Shown: positions 20,359 through 28,157 of the stretch, piece after piece
How the letters are laid out: the number at the start of each line of letters is the position of its first letter
Position numbering within the stretch: position 1 is the stretch's first letter
The notes under the pieces: generated by a model
Database searches by the model: none
The model's input: only the letters and a program-made list of their open reading frames with translations
Told to the model about the DNA's origin: nothing
Position numbers and translations under genes: made by a program
Origin: an uncultured Collinsella sp.
GTDB taxonomy: Bacteria; Actinomycetota; Coriobacteriia; Coriobacteriales; Coriobacteriaceae
Direction: 5' to 3'
Assembly: GCA_900552685.1 (NCBI GenBank)
Contig: USAJ01000003.1
Span: forward strand, 1 to 64,000
Length of the DNA: 64,000 bases

Positions 20359-22374
20359 ATGGTAAAGATTCGAGAGAAGCAAACCGAGCAGCTCGAGAAG
20401 GCTGCCTCCAAGGGGCTCAAGCTCGGTGGCTGGAAGAAGATGACGCTGTCTTCTAAGATTGCAGCCGTCGTGCTGGCGCTGGTCGCCCTGACTGCGATTC
20501 TGGCGCCCCTTCTTGCCCCCTATAGCCCGGTCGAGATCTTTACGGCTCGCCAGGCTCCCGGCAACGGATTTATCTTCGGTACCGACGATAAGGGCCGCGA
20601 CATTCTGTCGCGTATGCTCTACGGTGGTCGTTACTCGCTGATCATCGGCTTTGGCGCCACTGCCATGGCTCTGGTCTGCGGCTCGGTCGTGGGCGCCCTT
20701 GCAGCGGTTTCGCGCAAGGCCGTCTCCGAGACGATCATGCGTATCTTGGACATCATCATGTCCATCCCCGGCATCGCCCTCGCGGCCGTCTTCGTCTCCA
20801 TCCTGGGCAACTCCGTGCCGTCGATCATCTTCGCCATCGGCTTTATGTACACTCCGCAGATTGCCCGTATCGTGCGCGCCAACATCGTGTCCGAGTACGG
20901 CGAGGACTATGTCCGTGCGGTCATCGTTTCCGGCGCCAAGGCTCCGTGGATTTTGATCAAGCATGTTCTGCGTAACTGCATCGCCCCGATCATGGTCTTC
21001 ACCGTTACCCTGGTCGCCGACGCCATCATCTTCGAGGCCTCGCTGACCTTCATCGGCGCTGGTATTCAGGAGCCCACCGCTACCTGGGGCAACATCCTCG
21101 CCGACGCCCGCGGCGGCGTGCTTGCCGGCCGTTGGTGGCAGGCGCTGTTCCCGGGTCTGGCCATCATGATCACCTGCCTGGCGCTCAACATCCTCTCCGA
21201 GGGCATTACCGACGCCATGGCCGCTGCTCCCTCCGCCGCCCTGGATCCGACCGATTCCTCCAAGCGTCGCGAGGCCGACCTGCTGGTCTCCGACCCCGTT
21301 CGCGCCTACAAGGAGCAGGCCCAGTCCCTCTCCGCTCGCCTTGGCGCCCTGCGCGATGTCGAGCTCAAGCGTGACGATCGCCATGTGCCCGACGAGTCTG
21401 TCGAACCGATTCTCTCGGTCCGTGACTTCTGCATCCAGTTTGAGCATCACGGTGATATCAACGTCGTCGACCATGTCAACTTTGACGTCCGTCCTGGTCA
21501 GACCATGGGCCTGGTGGGCGAGTCCGGTTGCGGTAAGTCCATCACCACGCTGGCCATCATGGGCCTGACCGATGAGGACGAGCACCTTTCCGGCGAGGTC
21601 CTCTGGGAGGGCCGTGACCTGCTCAAGATGAGCAAGAAGGAGTGGTTCGGCCTGCGCGGTACCGATATCGCTATGGTCTATCAGGACGCCCTGTCCTCGC
21701 TCAACCCCTCCATGCTCATCTCTGCCCAGATGAAGCAGCTCACCAAGCGCGGCGGAACCCGCAGCGCCGAGGAGCTCCTGGAGCTCGTCGGCCTCGATCC
21801 CAAGCGCACGCTCGAGAGCTATCCGCACGAGCTTTCCGGCGGCCAGCGTCAGCGTGTCCTGATCGCTATGTCTCTTACCCGCGACCCCAAGCTGGTCATC
21901 TGCGACGAGCCCACGACCGCTCTGGACGTTACCGTCCAGAAGCAGGTCATCAAGCTGCTCAACGATCTTCAGGCCAAGCTCGGCTTTGCCATGATCTTCG
22001 TTTCGCACGACCTGGCGCTGGTCGCCGAGGTCGCCCACAACATCACGGTTATGTACGCTGGTCAGGTTATCGAGCAGGCGCCCACCAAGGAGCTGCTCAC
22101 TAACCCGATTCACGAGTACACCCGCGGTCTTCTGGGCTCCGTTCTGTCCATCGAGAGCGGTTCGGGCCGCCTGCACCAGGTGCCCGGCGCCGTTCCGAGT
22201 CCGCGCGATTTCCCCAAGGGCGATCGCTTCGCGCCCCGCTCGAGCCATCCGCGTATTGGCCTGGACACCCGTCCGGTCTTCAAGCGCGTGCCCGGCACCG
22301 AGCACTTCTATTCCGAGCTCCCCGACGAGGTGCTCAAGGCAAATGGTTTGACCCCTCACGCGGAGGTGATGTAG
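20359..22374 (+). CDS. Fused ABC permease-ATPase (SatC-like)
   Basis: 671-residue fusion of two normally separate transporter subunits. Residues 1 to about 295 are a DppC-like permease (FGTDDKGRDILSRMLYGGRY, EAA loop SGAKAPWILIKHVLRN). A charged linker (about 295-350) follows, then a DppD-like ATPase with Walker A GESGCGKS near 387-394, Q-loop VYQDALSSLNPS, signature LSGGQRQR near 492 and Walker B LVICDEP. The C-terminal oligopeptide/nickel-type extension is present, but the cysteines normal there are replaced (FPKGDRFAPRSS). The frame is continuous through the linker, so this is a real fusion. As I recall, the same permease-ATPase fusion occurs in SatC of the SatABCD sialic-acid transporter. 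Confidence 0.9.
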   Translation: MVKIREKQTEQLEKAASKGLKLGGWKKMTLSSKIAAVVLALVALTAILAPLLAPYSPVEIFTARQAPGNGFIFGTDDKGRDILSRMLYGGRYSLIIGFGATAMALVCGSVVGALAAVSRKAVSETIMRILDIIMSIPGIALAAVFVSILGNSVPSIIFAIGFMYTPQIARIVRANIVSEYGEDYVRAVIVSGAKAPWILIKHVLRNCIAPIMVFTVTLVADAIIFEASLTFIGAGIQEPTATWGNILADARGGVLAGRWWQALFPGLAIMITCLALNILSEGITDAMAAAPSAALDPTDSSKRREADLLVSDPVRAYKEQAQSLSARLGALRDVELKRDDRHVPDESVEPILSVRDFCIQFEHHGDINVVDHVNFDVRPGQTMGLVGESGCGKSITTLAIMGLTDEDEHLSGEVLWEGRDLLKMSKKEWFGLRGTDIAMVYQDALSSLNPSMLISAQMKQLTKRGGTRSAEELLELVGLDPKRTLESYPHELSGGQRQRVLIAMSLTRDPKLVICDEPTTALDVTVQKQVIKLLNDLQAKLGFAMIFVSHDLALVAEVAHNITVMYAGQVIEQAPTKELLTNPIHEYTRGLLGSVLSIESGSGRLHQVPGAVPSPRDFPKGDRFAPRSSHPRIGLDTRPVFKRVPGTEHFYSELPDEVLKANGLTPHAEVM

Positions 22375-23202
22375 ATGAGCGAGACCGCAGTCAACGGCGT
22401 CGAGCCGATCATCTTCCTTGATGACGTCCACGTCACCTTTAGGACCCGTACCGGCTCGATTCTGCACCCCAACCTGGTTCACGCCGTCCAGGGTGTAACG
22501 ATTAAGCTCATGCCCGGTCAGACGATCGGCATCGTCGGTGAGTCCGGTTGCGGTAAGTCCACCACCGCTAACGTCATGTGCGGCCTGCAGGCCCCCACGA
22601 GCGGCAAGGTCTACTTTAAGGGCAAGGACGTTACCAAACGTACCGCCGAGGACCGTCGCCACATGGGTCGCGTCATCTCGGTCGTGTTCCAGAACCCGGC
22701 CACGGCGCTCAACCCCCGCATGGTCGTTCGCGAGCAGCTGCTCGACCCCATGCGCGTCCACAACCTGGGTACCGAGGCCGAGCAGGAGAAGCGCGTCAAG
22801 GAGCTCCTGGAGCTCACCGGTCTGCCCAGCTCCGCCGCCGAGGTTCTTCCCGGTCAGCTTTCGGGCGGCCAGCGTCAGCGCGTCGCAATTGCCCGTGCCC
22901 TGTCGCTGAACCCCGATGCCATCATCGCCGACGAGCCCACCTCGGCTCTGGACGTTTCGGTCCGCGCGCAGATTCTGAACCTGCTGACCGACCTTAAGAA
23001 GGAGCTCGGCCTGGCCATGGTGTTCATCAGCCATGACATCCAGACGGTCCGCTATATCTCTGACGACATCATCGTTATGAATGGCGGCAAGATCGTCGAG
23101 CAGGGCGAGGCCAAGCAGGTCTTCCAGCACCCCCAGGACCCCTACACCAAGATGCTGCTCGGCGCTGCGCCGTCGCTGCTGCATCCCAAGCTCGGCGAGT
23201 AG
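22375..23202 (+). CDS. ABC transporter ATPase (DppF-like), nan operon
   Basis: 275-residue second ATPase of the transporter. Walker A GESGCGKS, Q-loop VFQNPATALNPR, signature LSGGQRQR and Walker B AIIADEP are complete. Unlike OppF of the second transporter in this window it ends soon after the core and lacks the Cys-containing C-terminal oligopeptide-type domain. The start codon follows the stop of the fusion gene without a gap. Confidence 0.9.
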   Translation: MSETAVNGVEPIIFLDDVHVTFRTRTGSILHPNLVHAVQGVTIKLMPGQTIGIVGESGCGKSTTANVMCGLQAPTSGKVYFKGKDVTKRTAEDRRHMGRVISVVFQNPATALNPRMVVREQLLDPMRVHNLGTEAEQEKRVKELLELTGLPSSAAEVLPGQLSGGQRQRVAIARALSLNPDAIIADEPTSALDVSVRAQILNLLTDLKKELGLAMVFISHDIQTVRYISDDIIVMNGGKIVEQGEAKQVFQHPQDPYTKMLLGAAPSLLHPKLGE

Positions 23203-23218
23203 CCTCGCTTTCCCTCCC

Positions 23219-23246
23219 GTGCGCCCGGTTCCCTTGCCGGGCGCAC
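23219..23246 (+). terminator. Intercistronic GC-rich hairpin
   Basis: GTGCGCCCGG (23219-23228) pairs with CCGGGCGCAC (23237-23246). There is no T tract, so it is more likely an mRNA-stabilising or attenuating hairpin between transport and catabolic genes than a full terminator. Confidence 0.55.
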
Positions 23247-23282
23247 CTCCGTTGCGATTTCGAAAGGTTGGGTTCACGAGCC

Positions 23283-24260
23283 ATGCCAAGTGCTCAGGAG
23301 CTACAACATCAATTTGGTGAATATCGAGGCGCCATGCCCCGTCCATCAGATTTCGATCTCTTTTGGAAGGATCGCATGGCCGAGGCCGACGCCGTCGGGC
23401 TTGACTATGCGATCGAGGCGGCATCGGTCACCGACGCCGTGACCTGCCAGCTTTTCGACCTCTGGTATACCGGCATGTGTGGCGCTCGCCTTCATGCCAA
23501 GTACCTTAAACCCGTCTCGGACGAGCCCGTGCCATTGGTACTTCAGTTCCATGGGTATCCAGGTGCAAGCCGCAGCTGGTTTGAGCAGGCATCGTTTGCG
23601 GGCATGGGCATGGCACTCATCGCCCTCGACTGCCCCGGCCAAGGAGGTCCCTCCGAGGACATTGGCGGATTTGAGGGCACAACGGTTGCGGGCCATATCG
23701 TCGCCGGTATCGACGGCGACCCGGCCAACCTCTACTATGTCCGCTTGCACCAAGATATTCGCATCCTGTGCCGCATCGTTCGCGAGCTCGAGGGCATCGA
23801 TCTTGCCCGTGTGTTTGTGAACGGCGCGTCGCAGGGCGGCGGTTTGGGCATTGCGACCTGCGCACTTAACAGCGAGCTTATCAATCGCGCCGCCATCCTC
23901 TATCCCTTCCTGTCAGATTTCCGCCTGGTCTGGGATTTGGATGCCGACGACATTGCCTACGAGGGCCTGCGCTATTGGTCTCGCTGGTTTGACGAGGACT
24001 CGACTCGTATTGACGAAGCCTATGCCAAGCTGGCGTACTTCGATTCCAAGAACTTTGCCCCCATGGTCAAATGCCCCGTGCTGTTTGGCACAGGCACAGC
24101 CGATATTGTCTGTCCGCCAGCGACGCAGTTTGCGGTCTATAACAACCTGACCTGTGAAAAGCGTCATGAGTTCTTTGAAGGCTTTGGCCACGAGGAGATT
24201 CAGGATTTTGACGATCTGATCATTCCGTTTTTCTGCAAGGGAGGGGAGGCTCATGTCTAA
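23283..24260 (+). CDS. CE7/AXE1-type carbohydrate acetylesterase, probable sialate O-acetylesterase
   Basis: 325-residue alpha/beta hydrolase of the acetyl-xylan esterase/cephalosporin-C deacetylase family. It has the N-terminal FDLFWKDRM segment, the oxyanion loop FHGYPG, the nucleophile elbow GASQGG with Ser183, the acid ADIVCPP (Asp near 273) and the catalytic His in GFGHEE (near 302). In this operon the sensible job is removing O-acetyl groups from sialic acid or related sugars before NanA; this is inferred from context. No secretion signal is visible, so it would act in the cytosol after uptake. The ATG at 23283 has GAAAGG about 15 bases upstream; an in-frame TTG at 23268 is an alternative. 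Confidence 0.8.
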   Translation: MPSAQELQHQFGEYRGAMPRPSDFDLFWKDRMAEADAVGLDYAIEAASVTDAVTCQLFDLWYTGMCGARLHAKYLKPVSDEPVPLVLQFHGYPGASRSWFEQASFAGMGMALIALDCPGQGGPSEDIGGFEGTTVAGHIVAGIDGDPANLYYVRLHQDIRILCRIVRELEGIDLARVFVNGASQGGGLGIATCALNSELINRAAILYPFLSDFRLVWDLDADDIAYEGLRYWSRWFDEDSTRIDEAYAKLAYFDSKNFAPMVKCPVLFGTGTADIVCPPATQFAVYNNLTCEKRHEFFEGFGHEEIQDFDDLIIPFFCKGGEAHV

Positions 24261-25104
24261 GTGCGAGAGCAATGTCAATGAGCTGATTGTCCCCGGGCTC
24301 GTGGGAATTCCTGGAACGGTTTCGTCAAGGCTCGCAGAATATCGGGACTGGCGCGGTGATGTCCAAGCAGATGTTTCTGATTTAGAGACATGCGCTTCGA
24401 ATCTTGAGATTCAAGGCCTGGCCATTACGGCGATTGACTTTGTTAACCCCTGCGCCCGTTACTCGGAGGTCTCCTTTGAGCTCGGTGACGATGCGATTCA
24501 CGCTCGTTTGATCGAGCCTGTCGGTCGTGCCCGAGTATCTGAGCGCGTGCCGTTGTGCCTGATGTTCCACGACATCGATCGGCCTGTGCGCGGCTGGCAT
24601 CACATGACGAGATTTGCCGCCATGGGGTATGCCGTCCTCGCGCTGGATGACGATGTTGCTGGTGCGGACGACCTGCAGCGGGGGATTTCTTCGCCCGCTT
24701 TTGTCGAGCGCGTCCGTTGGGGTTGCGCGCTGGCGAAGGTGGCGCGCAATCTTGATGGCATGGACCCCGACCGCATCTTTGCATGGGGCGAGGGTCTTGG
24801 CGGCGGAGTCGCGCTGGCGGTTTCTGCTCTGGACGAGCGGGGCCTCGCCTGCACGGCGGTTGCCAATCCGCTTCCTGGCGGCCTCGAGGCGCTGTCGTCT
24901 CGGGTGCGCGGATCGGTGCTCATGGGCACATCGCTTATGGATACCGTGAGCGATCCCAAGGATCAGTTTGCCGTATTCAACGGTCTTGAGTGTGACCGGA
25001 GGCATATCATCTATGCAAAATACGCTCACGAGCGCATCAATGCGTTCGAAAACGAAGTCGTCGACTTTTTTAACCAAACGTTCTACTCGTGTTCTTTGGC
25101 CTAG
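24253..25104 (+). CDS. Degenerate CE7-family paralogue lacking the catalytic serine
   Basis: 283-residue protein overlapping the active esterase by 8 bases and clearly related to it. PLCLMFHDID aligns with PLVLQFHGYP, DPKDQFAVFNGLECDRRH with PATQFAVYNNLTCEKRH, and the family's final AHERINAFENEVVDFF is retained. At the nucleophile elbow GASQGG of the paralogue corresponds to GEGLGG (179-184), so glycine replaces the catalytic Ser, and the oxyanion loop HGYP has become HDID. The Asp (MDTVSDP) and His (YAHE) positions persist. It is a full-length, intact reading frame with AGGGGAGG in front, so it looks like a maintained pseudoenzyme. Possible roles are a partner subunit or regulator; none can be assigned. 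Confidence 0.72.
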   Translation: MSKCESNVNELIVPGLVGIPGTVSSRLAEYRDWRGDVQADVSDLETCASNLEIQGLAITAIDFVNPCARYSEVSFELGDDAIHARLIEPVGRARVSERVPLCLMFHDIDRPVRGWHHMTRFAAMGYAVLALDDDVAGADDLQRGISSPAFVERVRWGCALAKVARNLDGMDPDRIFAWGEGLGGGVALAVSALDERGLACTAVANPLPGGLEALSSRVRGSVLMGTSLMDTVSDPKDQFAVFNGLECDRRHIIYAKYAHERINAFENEVVDFFNQTFYSCSLA

Positions 25105-25172
25105 ACGGCCTGGACACTGCCAACAAGAGTGGGTGGCATAGGGCTGCCCGCCAGACAACTAAGGAGATTCTT

Positions 25173-26093
25173 GTGGCAACTCAGAAATTCACCGGCGTTA
25201 TCCCTCCCGTCGTTGTTCCCGATACCGAAGATCACCAGCTCGACGTTGCCTCCTTTGAGCGCAGCATCAACCGCATGATCGATGCCGGCGTCGATGGCCT
25301 GTTCTTCTTGGGATCCTCGGGCGAGGTCGTCTTTTCCACCGACGAGCGCCGTCGCCAGATTATCGCCGAGGCCGTTCGTATCGTCGACCACCGTGTGCCT
25401 GTTCTGGTCGGCATCATCGATACCGAGACCGAGCGCATGATCGAGCACGGCAAGGTCGCCCAGGAGCTGGGCGCCGATGCCCTCGTCGCCACCTGCCCGT
25501 TCTATGCCCTGCAGGGCATGACCGAGGTCGAGGAGCACTTCCGTATCCTGCACGAGGAGCTCGACCTGCCCATCTTCGCCTATGACATTCCCGTCTGCGT
25601 TCACACCAAGCTCCCCTGGAAGCTCCTTGCCAAGCTCGGCGCCGAGGGCGTCCTTGCTGGCGTCAAGGATTCCTCGGGTGATGACATCTCGTTCCGCTAC
25701 CTCGTTCAGGAGAACGAGAAGAACGGCCATCCGATGAGCATCCTCACCGGTCACGAGGTTGTTGTCGACGGCGCCTACCTCGGTGGCGCCGACGGTTCCG
25801 TCCCGGGTCTCGCCAACGTTGAGCCCGAGGGCTACGTGCGTCAGTGGAAGGCCGCTCAGGCTGGTGACTGGGCTACCGTCAAGGCCGAGCAGGATCGCCT
25901 CAATGAGATTTCGCACATCTGGGATGTCACCTCGGGCGTCCAGGGCTATGCCGGTGGCGTCGGCGCCTTCAAGACCGCTATGAACCTTATGGGCATCTTC
26001 GACAGCCCGACCATGCCGCGCCCGGTGAAGGCCATGACCGGCGAGAACGTTGAGGCTATTAAGAAGGTCCTCCAGGACAACGGTCTCCTGTAA
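25173..26093 (+). CDS. nanA: DapA/NanA-family aldolase, probable N-acetylneuraminate lyase
   Basis: 306-residue class I aldolase of the DHDPS/NAL superfamily. The Schiff-base Lys is Lys165 in GVKDSSGD, Tyr137 lies in FAYDIP, and the carboxylate-binding GSSGE is at 47-51. The classical NanA signature around the lysine (KFTA) is not present, so sequence alone would also allow a keto-deoxy-sugar aldolase or DapA. The neighbours (NanK-like ROK kinase, NanE, sugar esterase) make sialic-acid cleavage to ManNAc and pyruvate the best call. It starts at GTG 25173 with AAGGAGAT ahead; the frame is open 28 codons further upstream without support. Confidence 0.75.
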   Translation: MATQKFTGVIPPVVVPDTEDHQLDVASFERSINRMIDAGVDGLFFLGSSGEVVFSTDERRRQIIAEAVRIVDHRVPVLVGIIDTETERMIEHGKVAQELGADALVATCPFYALQGMTEVEEHFRILHEELDLPIFAYDIPVCVHTKLPWKLLAKLGAEGVLAGVKDSSGDDISFRYLVQENEKNGHPMSILTGHEVVVDGAYLGGADGSVPGLANVEPEGYVRQWKAAQAGDWATVKAEQDRLNEISHIWDVTSGVQGYAGGVGAFKTAMNLMGIFDSPTMPRPVKAMTGENVEAIKKVLQDNGLL

Positions 26094-26097
26094 AGCT

Positions 26098-26190
26098 TCC
26101 CCGGGCACCCGATCTTGGGGCTCAAGCGGTCGAGCGTGACCCATTAGGTCAACGCCCGACCGCTTTCACCCCAACCTCGGGCACCCGGGA
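26098..26190 (+). repeat. Long interrupted hairpin between nanA and nanK
   Basis: Nested complementary blocks: CCCGGG-containing outer arms near 26098-26112 and 26178-26192, TTGGGG with CCCCAA, AAGCGGTCG (26124-26132) with CGACCGCTT (26157-26165), and TGACC with GGTCA at the tip. It would fold into one long stem in RNA. A second small hairpin (GCTGCG 26203-26208, CGCAGC 26216-26221) follows, then a T-rich stretch. Probably a partial terminator or processing site. Confidence 0.6.
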
Positions 26191-26263
26191 AACCTTTACC
26201 AAGCTGCGGCGATAACGCAGCCTTCATTTCCTGTAGTTGTTTTTATCTCCTAAGGAGAGCGAC

Positions 26264-27229
26264 ATGGAGAACAAGTACGTCTGCTCTGTCGATATCGGCG
26301 GAACTAAGATCGCGACTGCCATCATGGAGTACCCGGCTGACGGCAGTGTGCCCCATCCCGTTTTTGAGGCCGAGGTTCCCACCGAGGCTCAAGAGGGCGG
26401 AGAGGCCGTCTTCCAGCGTATCGAAGCGTCCATCAAGGCTGCTCTCGAGGCGAATCCCGATGTCGAGGTCCTTGGCGTCGGTATCGGTGCCGCCGGCGTC
26501 GTCGATCCCAAGACGGGCGCCATCGCGTATGCCAATGAGATCATGCCCGGCTGGTCCGGCGTTCAGTTGGGGCCGCGCCTGCGCGAGGACCTCGGTCTTC
26601 CCGTTGCCGTCGTAGGCGACGTGCAGGCTCATGCTCTGGGCGAGGCCCACTGGGGCGTCGGCAAGGGCAAGTTCTCCGTTTTGTGTCTTGGCATCGGTAC
26701 GGGCATCGGCGGCGCATATGTCGAGAATGGCCGCGTGATGCAGGGCTTCCATGGTGCTGCCGGTCATATGGGCCACATCGAGTGCTCGGCTGCCGCCGGT
26801 ATTCCCTGCGCCTGCGGGCGTTCCGGCCATCTGGAGTCGGTTGCTTCGGGCACTTCCATTGGTCGAATGTACGATGAGCGCTTTGGTCGCGTCGACCCCG
26901 GCCGTCCTTCGGTCGGTCGCGATGTGAACGACCTGTGCCGCGCGGGCGACGCAAAGGCGACCGAGGTCATCCATGATGCCGGCTTTGCGCTGGGTGCCAG
27001 CTTGGGCTCGCTCGCTAACATCCTGGACCCTGAGGTCATCGTGCTTTCGGGCGGCGTGATTCACCAAGGTCCCGATTGGCGTTCGCAGACGTGGAAGGAT
27101 TCGGTGCACGAGGGCTATGCCAGCCAGGCGCTCGATCCGCTTCAGGACACGCCGATCCTCATCGGTTCTCTGGAGGGCGATGCTCCGCTCATCGGTGCCG
27201 CTGAGCATCTTCTTGCCTCGTTGAAGTAA
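26264..27229 (+). CDS. nanK: ROK-family kinase, probable N-acetylmannosamine kinase
   Basis: 321-residue ROK sugar kinase with the ATP-binding DIGGTKIATA near the N-terminus, the catalytic segment around VVGDVQAHALGEAHWGVG, and the ROK zinc motif GHIECSAAAGIPCACGRSGH. In that motif the usual third cysteine of CxCGxxGC is a histidine (CACGRSGH), an atypical ligand. With NanA before and NanE after it, it would phosphorylate ManNAc to ManNAc-6-phosphate. The start at 26264 is set by TAAGGAGAG. Confidence 0.8.
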   Translation: MENKYVCSVDIGGTKIATAIMEYPADGSVPHPVFEAEVPTEAQEGGEAVFQRIEASIKAALEANPDVEVLGVGIGAAGVVDPKTGAIAYANEIMPGWSGVQLGPRLREDLGLPVAVVGDVQAHALGEAHWGVGKGKFSVLCLGIGTGIGGAYVENGRVMQGFHGAAGHMGHIECSAAAGIPCACGRSGHLESVASGTSIGRMYDERFGRVDPGRPSVGRDVNDLCRAGDAKATEVIHDAGFALGASLGSLANILDPEVIVLSGGVIHQGPDWRSQTWKDSVHEGYASQALDPLQDTPILIGSLEGDAPLIGAAEHLLASLK

Positions 27230-27246
27230 ACATAACTACCAAGTGT

Positions 27247-27344
27247 GCCTTCTGAGGTGCCGCAGATTGACGTGAAAGAGGAGCGAAGCGTACTTCGGTA
27301 CGCGAGCGACGGTTTGAACGTCAAGGTGCGGTGTCTCAGAAGGC
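27247..27344 (+). repeat. Structured 5' leader of nanE
   Basis: Outer arms GCCTTCTGAG (27247-27256) and CTCAGAAGGC (27335-27344) are perfect. Inside, TTGACGT pairs with ACGTCAA, and the tip GCGTAC-TTCG-GTACGC is a perfect UUCG hairpin. A TGTTTTG follows the outer stem. It looks like a terminator-type hairpin or attenuator between nanK and nanE; the nanE ribosome-binding site lies 10 bases beyond it. Confidence 0.7.
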
Positions 27345-27369
27345 TGTTTTGAGAAAGGTTGAGTCGAAC

Positions 27370-28056
27370 ATGACCGTTGATCCTTTGATCCAGTCCCTGA
27401 AGGGCAAGCTCGTCGTGAGCGTTCAGGCGTATATGGGCGAGCCGCTTCGTACGCCCGAGACCATGGCTCAAATGTCTCGTGCTTGCGAGCTCGGCGGCGC
27501 CGCCGCCATTCGCTGCCAGGGCCTTGCCGACATTGCCGCCATTAAGGGTCGCTGTGAGGTTCCTGTTATCGGCCTGTGGAAGGATGGGCACGAGGGCGTT
27601 TACATCACGCCGACGCTGCGTCACGCTCGCGCCTGCGTTGCTGCGGGTGCCGATATCGTGGCGATCGACGCCACCGATCGTCCGCGTCCCGACGGCAAGT
27701 CGGTCGAGGATACCTTCCGCCCGCTGCACGAGGAGGGTGTGCTCCTGATGGCGGATTGTGCCACCATCGAGGACATTCGCCGTGCGGTTGATATGGGCTT
27801 CGACCTTGTATCTACCACGCTTTCTCACGGTGTCGCTGCCATCGACTGCACCATGGCCGATGGCCCCGATCTGCCGCTCCTGCGTCAGGCGACCGAGGAA
27901 TTCCCCGGTCTTCCCATCATCTGCGAGGGCCGCGTGCACACGCCCGAGGAGGCTCGCGCCGCGATCGATGCTGGCGCCTGGGCCGTTGTCGTCGGCACCG
28001 CCATCACGCACCCCACGAGTATTACGAGTTGGTTCAAGGCTGCGCTTGAGGCGTAA
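27370..28056 (+). CDS. nanE: N-acetylmannosamine-6-phosphate 2-epimerase
   Basis: 228-residue TIM-barrel epimerase converting ManNAc-6-phosphate to GlcNAc-6-phosphate, which enters amino-sugar catabolism and glycolysis. Family features seen are VSVQAYMGEPLRTPETMA, GGAAAIRCQG, the VPVIGLWKDG strand followed by YITPT, and the phosphate-binding CEGRVHTPEEA and VVVGTAITHP loops. This is the most diagnostic nan gene in the cluster. The ATG at 27370 has GAAAGG upstream; an open frame reaches back into the leader hairpin but lacks support. Confidence 0.92.
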   Translation: MTVDPLIQSLKGKLVVSVQAYMGEPLRTPETMAQMSRACELGGAAAIRCQGLADIAAIKGRCEVPVIGLWKDGHEGVYITPTLRHARACVAAGADIVAIDATDRPRPDGKSVEDTFRPLHEEGVLLMADCATIEDIRRAVDMGFDLVSTTLSHGVAAIDCTMADGPDLPLLRQATEEFPGLPIICEGRVHTPEEARAAIDAGAWAVVVGTAITHPTSITSWFKAALEA

Positions 28057-28107
28057 GACAGGCCTCGTATCCGCTCGGGGCGGTATACTCAATATAGGCA
28101 ATTGACC

Positions 28108-28144
28108 GCGCGGGATCCGGGTTGCTGGGTCCCGCGCTTGTTTT
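28108..28144 (+). terminator. Terminator of the nan operon
   Basis: GCGCGGGA (28108-28115) pairs with TCCCGCGC (28130-28137) and is followed by TTGTTTT. It lies between nanE and rapZ. Confidence 0.8.
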
Positions 28145-28157
28145 CGGGAGGCAGCAC

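Noticed and set aside
19411..23424. A 1337-codon open frame on the minus strand across the transporter genes
   Set aside because: It is the antisense shadow of strongly codon-biased, GC-rich genes. It has no recognisable domain or ribosome-binding site, and the plus strand has complete, well-supported genes with exact family motifs.
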